A stretch of DNA of 39,850 nucleotides from a virus, in IMG/VR virus record IMGVR_UViG_3300028837_000766, positions 1-39,850 of that record. One strand, 5' to 3'. Below are positions 39,118 through 39,850 of the stretch, piece by piece. Position 1 is the first letter of the stretch, and every line of letters begins with the position of its first letter. Under the pieces are notes generated by a model, which was given only the letters and a program-made list of their open reading frames with translations, was not told where the DNA came from and searched no databases. A program made the position numbers and the translations under genes.

Positions 39118-39259
39118 ACGTCTCCAACTCACTAGCATTTATCACCCAGAAACTACCGGTCCTCTGGGCTTTCAGCTTACGCATAGCGATCCACTGCCAC
39201 ACGCATTGCCGTGTGACACCACACATCTGAGCTACCTCTGCGATGCTGTACTGTTTCAT
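39095..39259 (-). CDS. Small excisionase-like HTH protein
   Basis: A 54-residue protein from ATG 39259 (SD AAGGTGA). YSIAEVAQMCGVTRQCVWQW followed by a short wing and FWVINASELETFR is the HTH_17/excisionase pattern. It is coupled by ATGA to the DUF3560-like gene and overlaps a plus-strand gene convergently. Confidence 0.65.
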   Translation of the reverse strand: MKQYSIAEVAQMCGVTRQCVWQWIAMRKLKAQRTGSFWVINASELETFRQRRES

Positions 39260-39846
39260 GCTGTCACCTTGCGCTTGCTTATAAAAGCCAGGTCTACCTT
39301 AAAGGTATGTGTCCCACTTCTGACGGTTATGGTCTTCTTGTTTATCTTACTGACTACGCTCGACCCATATATACCTGTTTCAATTTCCATGCCTACTTCA
39401 ACCCATGCCAAGTTATGATCCCTCAACGCTTGCCATCGCTTCTTTGCATCACCTTTTACTTGGACGTGGCGCAGGCTGGCGGCTTTATCTGTAAAGCGTT
39501 TGGCAGTCTGTAAGCTCTCTAATGCTCTGGTGTCGGCTTTATTCATTCTGTCTCTAAAGGGTATTCGCCCAGGTTGTGTAATAAACGCCCAATCATGGCG
39601 TATTTCGGGATAGCTATTGAGCTGTGCCGCCGCTACTGTTTCCCGTTTGGATGCCCAACTCTCATACTTGTCGGCTTTCCTATTGGCAGCCTCTTGTCGA
39701 TACTCCCTTATTTCCTCGGTGTCGGTTGGCTCACAGCTTGGGCAGAATAACCCAATATGTCTTTCGTAGATGGCATTATCCCCAACTGATAAGGTAGCTC
39801 CGCATCTTCGGCATTCACCACTATATTTGACCTCTATTGTTCTCAT
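39256..39846 (-). CDS. DUF3560-like protein with N-terminal zinc finger
   Basis: A 196-residue protein starting MRTIEVKYSGECRRCGATL. CRRC and CPSC pairs (about residues 12-15 and 35-38) form an N-terminal zinc site; TDTEEIREYRQEAANRKADK resembles the helical start of DUF3560 proteins. Function unknown; the family is common on plasmids and phages. The SD lies beyond the window edge. When ends are joined the frame extends upstream into the gene at 158-1. Confidence 0.65.
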   Translation of the reverse strand: MRTIEVKYSGECRRCGATLSVGDNAIYERHIGLFCPSCEPTDTEEIREYRQEAANRKADKYESWASKRETVAAAQLNSYPEIRHDWAFITQPGRIPFRDRMNKADTRALESLQTAKRFTDKAASLRHVQVKGDAKKRWQALRDHNLAWVEVGMEIETGIYGSSVVSKINKKTITVRSGTHTFKVDLAFISKRKVTA

Positions 39847-39850
39847 ATCC

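Overview
The window looks like a nearly complete genome (about 40 kb) of a tailed double-stranded DNA phage, a siphovirus of the class Caudoviricetes. The evidence is a full virion module in canonical order with a tape-measure protein and tail tube but no sheath, densely packed genes with ATGA-type overlaps, and strong Shine-Dalgarno sites (AGGAGGT type). The host is a bacterium with canonical anti-SD pairing; nothing in the sequence identifies it further. No rRNA, tRNA, integrase, DNA polymerase or recognisable peptidoglycan hydrolase was found, so the lifestyle is uncertain.

Layout. (1) 1-1061, minus strand: four small genes read leftward from a promoter near 1097-1068; the first gene is cut by the left edge. 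(2) 1082-1274: a non-coding divergent region with a perfect palindrome, a plus-strand terminator and about 100 nt of nested hairpins, just before the terminase. (3) 1275-11913, plus strand: small and large terminase, portal, a set of small genes, a MuF-type head protein fused to a zinc-peptidase-like domain, a ChaB-protease-scaffold fusion, a decoration-like protein and the major capsid protein. (4) 12003-17404: nine small or repetitive probable virion proteins lying between the capsid and neck genes, including a LamG-like protein and a 719-residue protein with 24 tandem repeats of 20-22 residues. (5) 17401-26173: connector, head closure, tail completion, tail terminator, two tandem paralogues, tail tube, tail chaperone pair with a -1 frameshift site (GGGAAAC), tape measure, tail-tip protein and an XhlA-like membrane protein. 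(6) 26285-28157: zinc-ribbon proteins and a metallophosphoesterase, ending in a terminator. (7) 28158-28357: regulatory gap with an inverted repeat and a candidate promoter. (8) 28358-39117, plus strand: presumed early genes, including an excisionase-type HTH protein, two DNA methyltransferases, a coiled-coil recombination-type protein, a DUF5131 (Gp37/Gp68) protein, a RecA/DnaB-like ATPase preceded by iteron-like repeats, a NinG-like protein, a YopX-like protein, two small membrane proteins and many short unknowns. (9) 39095-39846, minus strand: a DUF3560-like protein and a second small HTH protein.

The two minus-strand blocks at the window ends would form one leftward operon if the sequence is circular or circularly permuted. 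The cut gene at position 1 is in frame with the DUF3560-like gene across the joined ends, but that join would also remove the ribosome binding site expected there, so circularity is unresolved.

How it works together: terminase, portal, protease/scaffold and capsid genes build and fill the head; the neck genes join it to a flexible tail whose length is set by the tape measure and whose assembly uses the frameshifted chaperone. The early block probably handles replication start, recombination and DNA modification. The most unusual points are the MuF-peptidase fusion, the structured RNA region before the terminase, the 24-repeat protein inside an enlarged decoration module, and the iteron-like array before the helicase-like gene.
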